A stretch of DNA of 36,236 nt from an uncultured Akkermansia sp. (GTDB lineage Bacteria > Verrucomicrobiota > Verrucomicrobiia > Verrucomicrobiales > Akkermansiaceae). Every line of letters starts with the position of its first letter. Position 1 is the first letter of the stretch. The position numbers and the translations under genes are program-made. This document shows, in pieces, positions 16,288-23,970 of the stretch. The stretch is taken from positions 1 to 36,236 of the forward strand of contig CAJGCZ010000024.1 of the NCBI GenBank assembly GCA_904501975.1. Reading direction: 5' to 3'. The notes under the pieces were generated by a model. The model was given only the letters and a program-made list of their open reading frames with translations, had not been told where the DNA came from and did not search any database.

Positions 16288-16371
16288 GAGGGTAAAGGGG
16301 TAAGCATGGTGTTTTTTGCATGAAAACGTGCCATGCCCCCAAATTCCCACCTATCCGCTATGTAAATACGC

Positions 16372-16400
16372 TTGACATAGCAGGCGGCGCGTGCTAATGT
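16372..16400 (+). promoter_or_regulatory. promoter of paralogue C
   Basis: TTGACA (16372-16377) and TAATGT (16395-16400) are 17 bases apart. An in-frame ATG at 16408 follows only 7 bases later, but the signal-peptide start is ATG 16456, so either a 48-base leader or an N-terminal extension of 16 residues is used. Confidence 0.65.
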
Positions 16401-16455
16401 TGGGAGCATGCCCCACCAGCGGGCTATGTGCTTAACCTACAATCCAAGACAAGAG

Positions 16456-16887
16456 ATGAAAAAACTGTTCAGCCTCCTCGTAGCCGCCTCCTGCATGGCC
16501 GGCCTTACCACCCCTGTGCAAGCCGAACAAACGCCCGACGGCCTGATTGCCGTAAGCCACTTTGAAAAGCTTGAAGGGTGCCTTATTGCCATGACAGATG
16601 TTCTTGCCTCCGTCAAAAACAAAGAGAGCGCCGATGCCACGGCACCCAAGCTCATTGAAGCTGCCAACAAACTGAAGAAGCAGCTGAACGCCATGGTTGC
16701 TCTGCATCACACCCTCAAGCAGGAACCGAACGAAGATGACAACAAGGCCTTTGAGGAATGGAACACCCGCCTGCACGTAGCCGGCATTGCCCTGCAGCAA
16801 GAGCTGGCCCGCTTGGCTATGGTCGAGTTCTACGGCTCGGAGGAGTTCATTGCCGCGCTGATGTCTCTGCAAAGCATCTTCCAGTAA
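16456..16887 (+). CDS. small secreted protein, paralogue C of the SAD/YGS-motif family
   Basis: 143 residues from ATG 16456. The signal peptide is MKKLFSLLVAASCMAGL and is cut after VQA near 22. The paired family motifs are ASVKNKESADATA (about 50-62) and LAMVEFYGSEEFI (about 120-132). The gene has its own promoter, unlike paralogue B, so the three copies are not one strict operon. An upstream in-frame ATG at 16408 would add MPHQRAMCLTYNPRQE before the signal peptide. I prefer 16456 because MKK begins a standard signal. Function unknown. Confidence 0.75.
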   Translation: MKKLFSLLVAASCMAGLTTPVQAEQTPDGLIAVSHFEKLEGCLIAMTDVLASVKNKESADATAPKLIEAANKLKKQLNAMVALHHTLKQEPNEDDNKAFEEWNTRLHVAGIALQQELARLAMVEFYGSEEFIAALMSLQSIFQ

Positions 16888-16939
16888 TAGCCCACACGGC
16901 AGAGCCTCCCTGCTCTGCCCCCCTCCACCTTAAGCAATA

Positions 16940-16985
16940 AAAATCCCCGCTCCGACCGCACCCATGCGGCGAAGCGGGGCAAATT
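16940..16985. terminator. bidirectional terminator between paralogue C and the DUF3472 gene
   Basis: Arms CCCCGCT (16945-16951) and AGCGGGG (16973-16979) enclose a second CGC/GCG pairing. On the minus strand ATTTTTATT follows the stem, and on the plus strand CAAATTTT follows. It sits between converging genes. Confidence 0.8.
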
Positions 16986-17013
16986 TTGCACCGAAATCGA
17001 ATCGGTTACAGCC

Positions 17014-17961
17014 TTATTGCTGCTCCAACTTGGGGGCAAGAATAAGCTTCATCACATCCTCACCCGGTTGCTCGGGCTTGGGCTGCTTATCCAGCTTCTT
17101 CACCTCCCAGGGCTTAAAGTCGGCCTCAGGCTTAATATCACCACCCGTGGCAAGGGAATAATAGCCCAGCTCCGGGTTCAGTCGGCAATTAATCTCCATA
17201 TTCGGGTTGCCGTCCTTCGTGAAACGGAACTCATTGGCAGCCACCCATTCCTTGCCTACCCAGCGCCATGCAGGGCCAAAGGTGGCACGGCGCTCGTGCT
17301 TCTTGGACTCCACATTGCGGCAGAAGTCCTCCACAAAGCCACAACCGCCACCCAAGCCACGGCTCAGAGCCTGAATGCGCCAGCAGCTCAGCAGCTCCCA
17401 CTGCTGCGTCTCCGGATCCCAAATGTAACCGGCAATCTGGCGGAAATCCTCGCCATCCGGGCGCTCAATGACCAGCGTGCGAATCACATCGCCCTCTTTC
17501 CAATCAAATACGCGCATGGAGTTACCGCCCGTGCCCTCGCCACCAAAGCGGCGGGTTGTTACCAAGCGGCCCTTCTGAACCAGCTTAGCACGCTCCTCCT
17601 CAGGGGCGGCATGGGGATTATCGCCACTATCCTTGGCATCCCAAATAGAGAAAATGGCCTTGCGCACATAGCGAGTACCATCCTCGGTCTTCTCGCACAT
17701 CTCCTGCACGCCAATATAACCACAGCCAAAGTTATTGGCCGCAAAATACGTACCGGGAGCACTCTTCTCAATCACCATCTCTTGGTAAGCAGCGGTGTGC
17801 TCCGACACCGTGGGCAGATATCCCAGGTGCACAGAGGTGCACTGGCGCTTTGCCATGTTCTCCGGGGCCCAGTAGTCAGAATTGCGGTCGGCCTGTGCCT
17901 GCGGTGCCACCGCAGCCACCATTGCCACCACTCCGGCCAGTATGCTTGTTATGGATTTCAT
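17014..17961 (-). CDS. secreted DUF3472-domain protein
   Basis: 315 residues with a signal peptide cut after AQA near 24. The body matches the DUF3472 family pattern as I know it: SVHLGYLP, GTYFAANNFGCGYIGVQ, AIFSIWDAKDSGDNP and RRFGGEGTGGNSMRVFDWKEGD in order. Later come Trp-rich beta strands and a charged Lys/Pro tail. The family is found in secreted proteins of polysaccharide-degrading bacteria and is thought to be a carbohydrate-associated beta-sandwich. The precise function is unknown. The gene stands alone with its own promoter, whose -10 box is 8 bases before the ATG. Confidence 0.8.
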   Translation of the reverse strand: MKSITSILAGVVAMVAAVAPQAQADRNSDYWAPENMAKRQCTSVHLGYLPTVSEHTAAYQEMVIEKSAPGTYFAANNFGCGYIGVQEMCEKTEDGTRYVRKAIFSIWDAKDSGDNPHAAPEEERAKLVQKGRLVTTRRFGGEGTGGNSMRVFDWKEGDVIRTLVIERPDGEDFRQIAGYIWDPETQQWELLSCWRIQALSRGLGGGCGFVEDFCRNVESKKHERRATFGPAWRWVGKEWVAANEFRFTKDGNPNMEINCRLNPELGYYSLATGGDIKPEADFKPWEVKKLDKQPKPEQPGEDVMKLILAPKLEQQ

Positions 17962-17969
17962 ACGTGCGT

Positions 17970-17997
17970 ATTATAACAAAACCATACAATTTTTCAA
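17970..17997 (-). promoter_or_regulatory. promoter of the DUF3472 gene
   Basis: TTGAAA (17992-17997) and a perfect TATAAT (17970-17975) are 16 bases apart on the minus strand, 8 bases before the ATG. The mRNA should be leaderless or nearly so. Confidence 0.7.
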
Positions 17998-18006
17998 GAT
18001 TTTTTA

Positions 18007-18600
18007 TTATTTGCGCGAATTCAAAAAATCATCCACCGTTTTTTCATATTGCAGCATGGACGGCAATGCTTTGAACTTGGCGGCATCTGCTGCCGGCAGC
18101 ATGAAACCGCCGGAGAGCGGATGATAACGGAGGCGGTATTTCTCCGCTTCCTCGCATACCCCAAACTGATGGCGCAGAGCATAGTCATCAATCACCTTCC
18201 CCTGTGCATCCAAGAACTCTAAATACGGGTAGCAGTAAAATGAAATCATGGTAGGGGGCTGTTTGCGCTCGCGTTCCTGCTTTTCCCACGCCTCGCGGCA
18301 AAGTGCCGGCTTATCCTGCATTCTCGGCATAATGTCCCGAATAACGGACAATTCATCCTCACTCAAGGGTATAATGGTATCCGGCGTATCATTGGCATCC
18401 CATGATATACGGATTTGGGCGCGGGCCGCAGTTGCAGCCGCTTGTTTTAATTCCGTCAGGGGGGCGCTTTCTTTTTCTCTCTGTGTTATGTACTCGGCAT
18501 ACGCCGCGTCCATCTCCCAAGCCTCCTGCCACTGCTGCACATACGCACAAGAACTGAGCACCAACACCCCACTCATTATACCTGCCTGAAAAATATTCAT
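18007..18600 (-). CDS. lipoprotein of unknown function
   Basis: 197 residues. A lipoprotein signal ends in the lipobox LSSC near residue 17, so the mature protein should be lipid-anchored. The body is charged and helical at first, then contains Tyr-rich segments (SFYCYPYLEF, RLRYHPLSGGF), and is not a family I recognise. An in-frame ATG at 18612 lies inside the -10 box of the promoter, so ATG 18600 is the supported start, only 7 bases from that box. Its stop lies 9 bases upstream of the -35 box of the DUF3472 gene. The two genes run in the same direction but each has its own promoter. Confidence 0.7.
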   Translation of the reverse strand: MNIFQAGIMSGVLVLSSCAYVQQWQEAWEMDAAYAEYITQREKESAPLTELKQAAATAARAQIRISWDANDTPDTIIPLSEDELSVIRDIMPRMQDKPALCREAWEKQERERKQPPTMISFYCYPYLEFLDAQGKVIDDYALRHQFGVCEEAEKYRLRYHPLSGGFMLPAADAAKFKALPSMLQYEKTVDDFLNSRK

Positions 18601-18607
18601 GCGCCCC

Positions 18608-18635
18608 ATCATATAGATTAAAAGCCTATTGTCAA
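18608..18635 (-). promoter_or_regulatory. lipoprotein promoter, -10 box 7 bases before the ATG
   Basis: Consensus TTGACA (18630-18635) and TATGAT (18608-18613) are 16 bases apart on the minus strand. This rules out the upstream ATG codons as starts. Confidence 0.75.
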
Positions 18636-18728
18636 GGAAATAAGCACTGTGCTTGACGTTGCATTCAGTATATCTGCACTAGCCCCACAAATCTGTCCAC
18701 AACAGAAAAGCTCCTAACAACCGCGCGA

Positions 18729-18781
18729 TTTATTCCGAAATTTATTCCGAAATTTATTCCGAAATTTTGTTTCGGAATAAA
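18729..18781. repeat. three tandem 12-bp repeats plus one inverted copy beside the Fic gene
   Basis: TTTATTCCGAAA occurs three times head to tail (18729-18740, 18741-18752, 18753-18764). It then occurs once as the exact reverse complement (18770-18781) after a five-base TTTTG spacer. The last two copies can form a perfect 12-bp hairpin. The array abuts the 3' end of the Fic gene. Confidence 0.9.
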
Positions 18782-18782
18782 T

Positions 18783-19751
18783 TCACACATCCGGCATCAG
18801 CAGCTTCCATTTACCGTTTTTGCGGGCTCCATCTCGCTGCAAAATACCCCTTTTCTTCATTTCGGTCAGGTGCATTTCAATAAGTCTCGGCGAAACACCT
18901 GCACGTTCTGCAATTGCTTTGGCTGAAATCGAAGCATTTAGCTGTATACAATTAATAATAAATTGCTCCTTTTCCGAAAGCTCTAATGATGCAACCACCG
19001 ACTGTCGCAACGCTTGCAATATCTCACCCAACATAAAATCAATGAACGGTGAGCAATTTGACAGCGCACTACTCTGCTCAATGGCCTTATAATAGCCATC
19101 TTGAGATGTGTACACCATATTCTCCACCGGCAAATGAGGGAACGCCGGATGCAATTTTCCCAAAATGAGCGACTGCCACAACCTCCCTATGCGGCCATTA
19201 CCATCCGCAAAAGGATGAATAAACTCAAACTCATAGTGAAACACGCAACTGCGTATCAACAAATGATCCTCGGCATGCTGTAACCAGTCGAACAATTGAT
19301 GCATTAACGTGGGCACCATCCCCGCAGGCGGTGCCATGTGAATCAGCTTTTCACCGGCAAAAACACCTACGCCCCCCTTGCGAAAAGTACCTGCATGGGG
19401 ACACAGCCCCTCCATCATACAACCATGCGCCCTAAGCATATCCTCCAGCGAATACGCATCCCACTTTTCACTCTCCTCGTAGGTGCGTATGGCATTGCGC
19501 ACCTCTTGCAGCTGCTGCAGCGGTGCTACCACACTCTTGCCCTCAAGCACAGTGCGCACTTCATCCTCACTCAGCTCATTACCTTCTATTGCCAATGAGC
19601 TGTGAATTGTCTTAATGCGGTTGGCCTTGCGCAGTAGCAAGCCGTCTGTCTGCTCCAATCGTATGGCATACCGCTCCACCAGAGCACTTATCTCCGCCAC
19701 CAAACCGATAGCCTTGGCGCTCACGCTGAATGGTGGTGCATACGTTCCCAT
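18783..19751 (-). CDS. Fic-domain AMPylase with N-terminal inhibitory helix and C-terminal winged helix
   Basis: 322 residues. The Fic core motif HPFADGNGRIGR begins at His179 and is complete, so the protein should transfer AMP (or another nucleotide) to target hydroxyls. An inhibitory motif of the S-x-x-x-E-G-N type is present N-terminally (Ser52, Glu56, Gly57, Asn58), as in self-restrained class II Fic proteins. The C-terminal 70 residues form a winged helix-turn-helix (AKAIAERAGVSPRLIEMHL). No separate antitoxin gene is adjacent, in keeping with built-in inhibition. The gene is followed by a 12-bp repeat array and preceded by the GIY-YIG/DUF4357 gene, so the pair looks like accessory DNA. 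Confidence 0.92.
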   Translation of the reverse strand: MGTYAPPFSVSAKAIGLVAEISALVERYAIRLEQTDGLLLRKANRIKTIHSSLAIEGNELSEDEVRTVLEGKSVVAPLQQLQEVRNAIRTYEESEKWDAYSLEDMLRAHGCMMEGLCPHAGTFRKGGVGVFAGEKLIHMAPPAGMVPTLMHQLFDWLQHAEDHLLIRSCVFHYEFEFIHPFADGNGRIGRLWQSLILGKLHPAFPHLPVENMVYTSQDGYYKAIEQSSALSNCSPFIDFMLGEILQALRQSVVASLELSEKEQFIINCIQLNASISAKAIAERAGVSPRLIEMHLTEMKKRGILQRDGARKNGKWKLLMPDV

Positions 19752-19763
19752 AATGATGCGCCT

Positions 19764-19791
19764 ATTATAGCATGTAGAATAAAAATTTCAA
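19764..19791 (-). promoter_or_regulatory. Fic gene promoter
   Basis: TTGAAA (19786-19791) and TATAAT (19764-19769) are 16 bases apart on the minus strand. The -10 box is 12 bases from the ATG, giving a leader of about 5 bases. Confidence 0.7.
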
Positions 19792-19807
19792 GCACGCACA
19801 CATGCAA

Positions 19808-20677
19808 TCACTTTTGCATGATATCTTTTAGCGATTTACCTTCTTTCGTCTGCCATTTTTCCCAACCATTAATACTACCGCCGCCTACAAAAGCTGCGGC
19901 ACCAGAAGGGGTACGGAAAAGAATATCCTCTTGTAGCAGCTCATTTTCTATTTTATCTTCATACAATTTTCGTGCACGCTTTGCAGCCTCAGGACAGGAT
20001 TCAGGAACAGACGAACGCAATCTACTACCCTTAAATACAATAAAACCATTTTCCGTATATCGTCCGTGGCCATCACAATCCGGATGTTTCAAATGAAGAA
20101 CAGGAGAGCTGTTAGGCTCAGCCTCATTCTTGATAGGGGTGAACACATTTATCCCCAAAGAGGTCATAAGAACCTTTGCATGCAAAATGTACTCATCTAA
20201 ATCCGCACGAGACTCTTCAGACACTGTCCCCTTAGGTGGCGTAGTCAAATTAAGAACCACACACCGCTTAGCCTCCACCGCCATTCTATAAAACTCATTC
20301 TCCAAATAAGCTAACTCTGTAGCCTCCAATTCATCATTCTTAGTTGTCAGAGCTACAGCATATTCCCAATCATCTATGCGGTATGATTTCTTGGTAGGTA
20401 CATCATGCACTTCTTGTATACGTTGAGTCATCCCTTTACCGCTGGCTCGTACAGAGGCCTTACCTACATAGATAGTCTGACGTCCATCTTCTCCTTCACC
20501 TATCAAGAAGTAAATTCCTCCTCCCATTAAACCTTCCACGTTTTGACATTTAGATACAACTATGTGCGGAATCTTATAAGCAACGGCAGTCCACACCTTA
20601 CGTGTACACTTGATGCACCCACTCTGCTCCCCTCCCAATAAGTAATGAGTAATCGCTTTTGGCATAGCTTTCTTCAA
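19808..20677 (-). CDS. GIY-YIG nuclease-like protein with DUF4357 domain
   Basis: 289 residues. The N-terminal half has the GIY-YIG pattern: GGIYFLIGEG, QTIYVGKA about a dozen residues later, then a basic RIQEV helix. The C-terminal half matches DUF4357: GFIVFKGSRLRSS, FRTPSGAAAFVGGGSINGWEKW and a terminal GKSLKDIM. Such proteins are common in mobile or accessory islands and are presumed DNA-binding or DNA-cleaving, but no biochemical role is known to me. ATG 20677 gives MKKAMPKAI, and ATG 20665 (MPKAI) is an alternative. It is somewhat AT-rich compared with neighbouring metabolic genes, suggesting recent acquisition with the Fic gene (inference). Confidence 0.8.
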   Translation of the reverse strand: MKKAMPKAITHYLLGGEQSGCIKCTRKVWTAVAYKIPHIVVSKCQNVEGLMGGGIYFLIGEGEDGRQTIYVGKASVRASGKGMTQRIQEVHDVPTKKSYRIDDWEYAVALTTKNDELEATELAYLENEFYRMAVEAKRCVVLNLTTPPKGTVSEESRADLDEYILHAKVLMTSLGINVFTPIKNEAEPNSSPVLHLKHPDCDGHGRYTENGFIVFKGSRLRSSVPESCPEAAKRARKLYEDKIENELLQEDILFRTPSGAAAFVGGGSINGWEKWQTKEGKSLKDIMQK

Positions 20678-20928
20678 TAATTGATTTTACAATCTTTTGC
20701 GTTATTAACCACTTTATTATATATTACTACGCTGATTGTAGCAATTTTCAAAAAAATAGCCAGCGAAAACACTCAACTGAAACGGCAGTTATCTGAATTT
20801 TAAGATAACTTATCACCCCAATTTCTGATCCCTGTGTTATCGAGAATATTTACCATCTTACATAAGTCAAGCAAGTCCCACCAGCTGTGGGACTCAAACC
20901 CACTGAGCCCTTGGTACCCCTCCGGCAC
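20678..20928. other. non-coding gap with a GTCCCAC hairpin
   Basis: No gene is evident here. GTCCCAC (20875-20881) pairs with GTGGGAC (20887-20893) around a five-base loop, similar in sequence to the palindrome at 12904. On the minus strand 20887-20903 can also fold as a 5-bp stem with a 7-base TTTGAGT loop, like a tRNA T-arm, but no acceptor or anticodon arms are found around it. Confidence 0.5.
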
Positions 20929-20970
20929 AAAAAAACGCATCCCCAGGCAGCGGGAGCTGCGGGGGATGCG
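20929..20970 (-). terminator. intrinsic terminator of ppdK
   Basis: Arms CGCATCCCC (20936-20944) and GGGGATGCG (20962-20970) are followed by seven T residues on the minus strand (20929-20935). It lies 34 bases beyond the ppdK stop codon. Confidence 0.93.
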
Positions 20971-21004
20971 GAAGGTTGAGTCAGCCTGAGCGGCTACGTA
21001 TGGA

Positions 21005-23713
21005 TTACTTCTCGGAGAGGGCGGCCTGTGCGGCAGCCAGGCGTGCGGTGGGCACGCGGTAGGGAGAGCAAGATACGTAGGTGAGGCCCAACTTGTGGCA
21101 GAAGCGTACGGAGGCGGGGTCGCCACCGTGCTCACCGCAGATACCCAGCTTGATGCCGGGGCGAGAGGCACGGCCGTATTCTACAGCCATCTTCATGAGG
21201 CGGCCAACGCCGGTCTGGTCGATGGAGGCGAATACGTTTGCCTGCACGATTTCCAGATCGCGGTAGTTGTTGAGGAAGGAGCCGGAGTCGTCGCGGCTCA
21301 TGCCGAGGCCGGTCTGGGTGAGGTCGTTGGTACCGAAGGAGAAGAACTCAGCGGTCTGAGCAATCTCATCAGCGGTGACGCAGGCGCGGGGAATCTCAAT
21401 CATGGTACCCACCTTGTAGGAAACGCGCTTACCCTTCTCGGCAAATACCTGCTCTGCAACGCGGTCGATAACTTCCTTCTGGAGGTCGAGCTCGCGCTTG
21501 AAGGATACGAGGGGAACCATAATCTCGGGCTTCACCTCGAAACCTTCTTCCTCCTGCACCTCGATGGCAGCCTCGATGATGGCGCGGGCCTGCATCTCGG
21601 TGATTTCGGGGTAGGAGATACCGAGGCGGCAGCCACGGTGGCCGAGCATGGGGTTGAACTCATGCAGCTCTTGCACGCGGCGCATGATGAGCTCTACGGG
21701 CATGTTGAACTTCTGGGCGATGGCGAGCTGCTGCTCCTTGGTGTGGGGAAGGAACTCGTGCAGGGGGGGATCCAGCAGGCGGATGGTGGCGGGACGACCG
21801 GCAAGAGCCTTGAAGATGCCCTTGAAGTCACCCTTCTGGAAGGGCAGCAGGCGCTCTACGGCCTCCTTGCGCTCGTGGAGACGCTCGGAGAGAATCATGC
21901 GGCGCATGTAGTCAATACGGTTGCCACCGAAGAACATGTGCTCTGTACGGCACAGACCGATGCCGCTGGCACCGAAGGCGATAGCAGCCTCTGCCTGTTC
22001 GGGGGAGTCGGCATTGGTGCGCACCTGCAGGCGGGTGGCCTTTTGGCACCACTCCATCACGCAGGCAAAGTCGCGGTAGGACTGGCTCTGCTCCGGGGTC
22101 ATAGTCTTCTTGATGAGCACCTGGATAATCTCGGAGGGGGCAGTGTCAATCTTACCGGCATAGACGAGACCGGCCGTGCCGTCCAAGGAGAGGTAGTCAC
22201 CCTCCTGGTAGGTAACACCGGCGATGGTCACGGTGCGCTTCTGGTAGTCAATCTCCAGCTCGCTGACGCCGCAAACGCATACCTTACCCATCTGGCGGGC
22301 TACAAGGGCAGCGTGGCTGGAAAGACCACCGCGGGCGGTAAGGATACCCTCTGCGGCAATCATACCGCGCAGGTCTTCGGGGGAAGTCTCAAGACGCACC
22401 AACAGCACGTGCTCACCCTTCTTGGTGGCCTCGATGCAGCGGTTGGCATTCAGGTAAATACGGCCGGAGGCAGCGCCGGGGCCGGCGTTGAGGCCCTTGG
22501 CGATGGGGCGTACCTTCTTGATGGCGGCGGCATCAAACACGGGGGCAAGCACCTGGTCCACCTGGTCGGCGGGGATACGCTTAACGGCTGTCTGCCAGTC
22601 GATGAGGCCTTCACGCTCCATATCGCAGGCAATGCGGAAAGCGGCGATACCGGTGCGCTTACCGTTGCGGGTTTGCAGCATGTATACCTTGCGGTCCTGA
22701 ATGGTGAACTCGAAGTCCTGCATGTCGCGGAAGTGCTGCTCGAGGGTCTTGCGGATTTCGCAAAGCTCCTGGTAGGCGCTGGGCATTACCTCGGCCAACT
22801 TGGCAACGGGATCGGGGGTACGTACACCGGCTACTACGTCCTCACCCTGTGCATTCATGAGGAACTCGCCGTAGAACTCGTTAACACCGATGGCGGGGTT
22901 ACGGGTGAAGGCTACACCGGAGCCGGACTCGTCGGAGGTGTTACCGAACACCATGCTCTGTACGTTTACAGCAGTACCCCACTCGCTGGGAATGCCGTAC
23001 TTCTGGCGGTAGGTGATGGCGCGCTCGTTGTTCCAGCTGCCGAATACGGCGCCGATGGCACCCTTGAGCTGCTCCCAGGGGTCGGAGGGGAAGTTCTGGC
23101 CACTGCGGGCAAGAACGAGGGTCTTGAAGCGCTTAACGAGCTCGCGGCTGTCGTCGGCGGTCAGCTCAGAGTCGTTGATGTCCTTACCGTAACGCTCGTG
23201 CTTGAGGGCATGAATGACGCTCTCAAAGGGTTCGAGGTCTTCGCCTTCATCCTTCTGCACGCCCATCACCACATCACCGTACATCTGTACGAAGCGGCGG
23301 TAGCAGTCCCATGCAAAGCGGGGATTGCCGGTAGCGGCAGCCATGGCCTCTACGGTGTCGTCGTTCAGGCCGAGGTTGAGGATGGTATCCATCATGCCGG
23401 GCATAGACTCACGAGCGCCGGAGCGAACGGATACAAGAAGCGGCATGGCGGCAGAATCACCGAACTTGCAGCCAACGTGACCCTCCATCTTAGCGATACC
23501 CTCGCGTACAAGGCCGTCGAGCTCGGCGGGGTAGGTCAGGTTGTTCTCGTAGTAATAAGTGCAAACTTCTGTCGTAATGGTGAATCCCGGAGGCACAGGC
23601 AGACCAATGCGTGCCATCTCTGCAAGGTTTGCGCCCTTGCCACCCAGCAGCGCCTTCATGCTGCCCTCGCCGTCGGCGGTACCACCACCGAAATGATAAA
23701 CTATTTTGTCCAT
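21005..23713 (-). CDS. ppdK: pyruvate, phosphate dikinase
   Basis: 902 residues, full length for the family. It interconverts pyruvate, ATP and phosphate with phosphoenolpyruvate, AMP and pyrophosphate in the cytoplasm, and can serve glycolysis with pyrophosphate or gluconeogenesis. The N-terminal nucleotide-binding domain shows FGGGTADGEGSMKALLGGKG. The phosphohistidine swivel domain has GGLSSHAALVARQMGK with His467. The C-terminal PEP-binding barrel has GIGLCRTEHMFF, FGTNDLTQTGLGMSRDD and CGEHGGDPASV. The gene stands alone with a strong terminator. A TTGACG at 23779-23784 may be its -35 box, but a good -10 partner is not clear. Confidence 0.98.
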   Translation of the reverse strand: MDKIVYHFGGGTADGEGSMKALLGGKGANLAEMARIGLPVPPGFTITTEVCTYYYENNLTYPAELDGLVREGIAKMEGHVGCKFGDSAAMPLLVSVRSGARESMPGMMDTILNLGLNDDTVEAMAAATGNPRFAWDCYRRFVQMYGDVVMGVQKDEGEDLEPFESVIHALKHERYGKDINDSELTADDSRELVKRFKTLVLARSGQNFPSDPWEQLKGAIGAVFGSWNNERAITYRQKYGIPSEWGTAVNVQSMVFGNTSDESGSGVAFTRNPAIGVNEFYGEFLMNAQGEDVVAGVRTPDPVAKLAEVMPSAYQELCEIRKTLEQHFRDMQDFEFTIQDRKVYMLQTRNGKRTGIAAFRIACDMEREGLIDWQTAVKRIPADQVDQVLAPVFDAAAIKKVRPIAKGLNAGPGAASGRIYLNANRCIEATKKGEHVLLVRLETSPEDLRGMIAAEGILTARGGLSSHAALVARQMGKVCVCGVSELEIDYQKRTVTIAGVTYQEGDYLSLDGTAGLVYAGKIDTAPSEIIQVLIKKTMTPEQSQSYRDFACVMEWCQKATRLQVRTNADSPEQAEAAIAFGASGIGLCRTEHMFFGGNRIDYMRRMILSERLHERKEAVERLLPFQKGDFKGIFKALAGRPATIRLLDPPLHEFLPHTKEQQLAIAQKFNMPVELIMRRVQELHEFNPMLGHRGCRLGISYPEITEMQARAIIEAAIEVQEEEGFEVKPEIMVPLVSFKRELDLQKEVIDRVAEQVFAEKGKRVSYKVGTMIEIPRACVTADEIAQTAEFFSFGTNDLTQTGLGMSRDDSGSFLNNYRDLEIVQANVFASIDQTGVGRLMKMAVEYGRASRPGIKLGICGEHGGDPASVRFCHKLGLTYVSCSPYRVPTARLAAAQAALSEK

Positions 23714-23854
23714 GATATCTAAATAAACTGTAAAAACGTAATGTTTGAGGGTTAGAGTAACACATTAGCCCCCCCTGTCGTCAAGCTCAATCTCAGACTT
23801 AACAAGCCTTATGTCACGACTTTATGACATTGAGCCTAAACTATCACTTTTATG

Positions 23855-23883
23855 TTGACAACTATTCGCGCAATTTATATACA
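23855..23883 (+). promoter_or_regulatory. orphan plus-strand promoter in the ppdK-yfhO gap
   Basis: Consensus TTGACA (23855-23860) and TATACA (23878-23883) are 17 bases apart on the plus strand. No plus-strand gene follows until 26505, so the transcript would be non-coding, run antisense into the YfhO-like gene's 3' end and cross the hairpin at 23904-23944. The rest of 23714-23970 shows only AT-rich DNA and an ATGTCA/TGACAT inverted repeat. Confidence 0.4.
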
Positions 23884-23889
23884 AAAGTT

Positions 23890-23944
23890 CCAAATAAAAT
23901 AAACTTCCTCTGTTCCATCCTTGCTATAGAACGAACAGAGGAAG
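23890..23944 (-). terminator. terminator of the YfhO-like gene
   Basis: A perfect 12-bp stem, CTTCCTCTGTTC (23904-23915) with GAACAGAGGAAG (23933-23944), is followed on the minus strand by TTTATTTTATTT. Confidence 0.85.
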
Positions 23945-23970
23945 CACTTGTTAAAAGCTCGCTACAATTA

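Noticed and set aside
21095..23722. 875-codon open frame on the plus strand opposite ppdK
   Set aside because: A shadow frame of a strongly codon-biased gene. ppdK matches its family across its whole length.
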